This document shows positions 6,276-7,438 of a stretch of 7,438 nucleotides of DNA, piece by piece. Each line of letters opens with the position of its first letter. The first letter of the stretch is position 1. The stretch spans positions 1-7,438 of the forward strand of contig SKWC01000346.1 of NCBI GenBank assembly GCA_007129145.1. Direction: 5' to 3'. A program made the translations under genes and the position numbers. The notes beneath the pieces are model-generated. The model was not told the DNA's origin and made no database searches. It saw only the letters and a list, made by a program, of their open reading frames with translations. Origin of the DNA: Rubritepida sp. (GTDB lineage: Bacteria; Pseudomonadota; Alphaproteobacteria; Acetobacterales; Acetobacteraceae).

Positions 6276-7438
6276 ATGAACTGGACGCTCGCCCTGCCCG
6301 AGATCGTGCTGGCGCTGTCGGGCCTCGTGATCCTGCTGGCCGGGGTCCTGCCCCGCCGCGACATGACCTTCCCCTGCGCCATGGCCGTGCTGGGCGCCTT
6401 CCTGCTGGCCGGGGTGCTGGTGCTGGCACAGCCCGATGGCACCGCCTTCGGCGGGCAGTATGTCTCGGACGCCTTCGCCCGCTTCATGAAGGTGCTGACC
6501 CTGGGCGGCGCGGCGCTGGCGCTGCTGCTGGCGCTGGAGTGGAACCGCGCCGAGGGGCTGGCCAAGTTCGAATACCCCGTGCTGGTGCTGTTCGCCACGC
6601 TGGGCATGCTGGTCATGATCTCGGCAAACGACCTCATGAGCCTGTATCTCGGGCTCGAACTGCTGTCGCTGTCGCTCTATGTCATGGCCGCCTTCGACCG
6701 CGACAACCCGCGCAGCGCCGAGGCGGGGCTCAAGTATTTCGTGCTGGGCGCGCTGTCCTCGGGCCTCATGCTCTATGGCATGTCGCTGGCCTATGGCTTC
6801 GCCGGCACCACCAATTTCGACCGCCTGGCCGAGGTGCTGACCTCGCCCGAGGCGGTGTCGCCGGGCGTCATCGTGGGCATGGTGTTTATGATCGCGGGCC
6901 TCGCCTTCAAGGTCGCCGCCGTGCCCTTCCACATGTGGACGCCCGACGTCTACGAGGGCGCGCCGACCTCGGTGGTGGCCTATTTCGCCACCGCCACCAA
7001 GGTCGGTGCCATCGCCGTGATCGTGCGGGTCCTCTCCGGGCCCTTCGGCGGGCTGGTGGAGCAGTGGCAGCAGGTGATCATGCTGGCCTCGCTGGCCTCC
7101 ATGGTGTTGGGCGCCTTCGCCGCCATCGGGCAGGAGAACATCAAGCGGCTGATGGCCTATTCCTGGATCAGCCACACCGGTTTCGTGATGATGGGCCTCG
7201 CCGTCGGTGGCGAGGCAGGGCTGCGCGGCGTGCTGATCTACACGCCCATCTACCTGATCATGAGCCTGGGCGCCTTCGGCGTGCTGGTGGCGATGCGCCG
7301 CCAGGGCAAGGCGGTGGAGGGTGTGCAGGACCTGGCGGGGCTGGGCCGAACCGACCCGGCCATGGCGCTGGCCATGGCGATCTTCATGTTCTCCATGGCG
7401 GGCATCCCGCCCACGGCCGGCTTCTTCGCCAAGCTCTA
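6276..7438 (+). CDS. nuoN: NADH-quinone oxidoreductase subunit N, N-terminal 387 codons (partial)
   Basis: This frame starts at ATG 6276, 3 nt after the nuoM stop (TGA GAC ATG), and stays open to the right edge. The visible 387 residues are most of NuoN (ND2 homologue), the antiporter-like subunit nearest NuoK; the full family length is about 470-490 aa. My translation begins MNWTLALPEIVLALSGLVIL. Key residues are Glu128 in LGLELLSLSLYVMAAF (125-140), Lys212 in GLAFKVAAVPFHMWTPDVYE (208-227), Lys242 in ATATKVGAIAV, Lys290 in GQENIKRLMAYS, and Lys386 in GIPPTAGFFAKL at the edge. They correspond to Glu133, Lys217, Lys247 and probably Lys395 of E. coli. The motif PFHMWTPDVYEGAPT is diagnostic for NuoN against NuoL and NuoM. 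One stretch, YSWISHTGF at 295-303, departs from the usual YSSIxHMGY pattern. Confidence 0.97.
   Translation, partial: MNWTLALPEIVLALSGLVILLAGVLPRRDMTFPCAMAVLGAFLLAGVLVLAQPDGTAFGGQYVSDAFARFMKVLTLGGAALALLLALEWNRAEGLAKFEYPVLVLFATLGMLVMISANDLMSLYLGLELLSLSLYVMAAFDRDNPRSAEAGLKYFVLGALSSGLMLYGMSLAYGFAGTTNFDRLAEVLTSPEAVSPGVIVGMVFMIAGLAFKVAAVPFHMWTPDVYEGAPTSVVAYFATATKVGAIAVIVRVLSGPFGGLVEQWQQVIMLASLASMVLGAFAAIGQENIKRLMAYSWISHTGFVMMGLAVGGEAGLRGVLIYTPIYLIMSLGAFGVLVAMRRQGKAVEGVQDLAGLGRTDPAMALAMAIFMFSMAGIPPTAGFFAKL

Noticed and set aside
2778..7175. A 1465-codon open frame on the minus strand, opposite nuoK (end), nuoL, nuoM and nuoN
   Set aside because: It is codon-aligned with nuoL, nuoM and nuoN, which share one phase. 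In this register an antisense stop arises only from sense TTA, CTA or TCA codons, and those are avoided in this GC-rich genome. The predicted protein is a low-complexity His/Gln/Glu/Arg-rich sequence with no recognisable domain. It is a codon-usage shadow.

Overview
This window is a run of core respiratory genes: the distal half of a proton-pumping NADH:quinone oxidoreductase (complex I, NDH-1) operon, all on the + strand. In order it holds the 3' end of nuoG, then complete nuoH, nuoI, nuoJ, nuoK, nuoL and nuoM, then the first 387 codons of nuoN, which runs off the right edge. The gene order is the canonical one, with no extra genes inserted.

The sequence is very GC-rich (roughly two thirds G+C by eye), with strong G/C preference at third codon positions. 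The protein sequences look alphaproteobacterial: a 162-residue NuoI with two CxxCxxCxxxCP motifs, a NuoJ and NuoK of alphaproteobacterial style, and a NuoG tail reading DPITRASPTMAEC. A Rhodospirillales/Acetobacteraceae-like source such as a Roseomonas relative is my best guess from composition and protein style. The genus cannot be fixed without a search.

Layout: nuoG end (1-264); 7-nt gap; nuoH (272-1282); ATGA overlap; nuoI (1279-1767); an 80-nt gap, the only real intergenic space, with a perfect 8-bp stem-loop and a strong Shine-Dalgarno for the next gene; nuoJ (1848-2528); 1-nt TGATG overlap; nuoK (2528-2839); 4 nt; nuoL (2844-4754); 3 nt; nuoM (4758-6272); 3 nt; nuoN (6276 to the edge). 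No promoter, factor-independent terminator, RNA gene, mobile element or CRISPR array was seen.

How the genes work together: NuoG and NuoI belong to the peripheral arm and carry iron-sulfur clusters that pass electrons from NADH towards quinone. NuoH lies at the membrane junction and helps form the quinone site. NuoJ and NuoK link it to the three antiporter-like subunits NuoN, NuoM and NuoL, which form the proton-pumping arm. The key charged membrane residues of every subunit are present, so the enzyme looks functional.

I found no undescribed system here. The most notable non-coding feature is the nuoI-nuoJ gap with its stem-loop. The very long antisense open frames are explained by codon usage.
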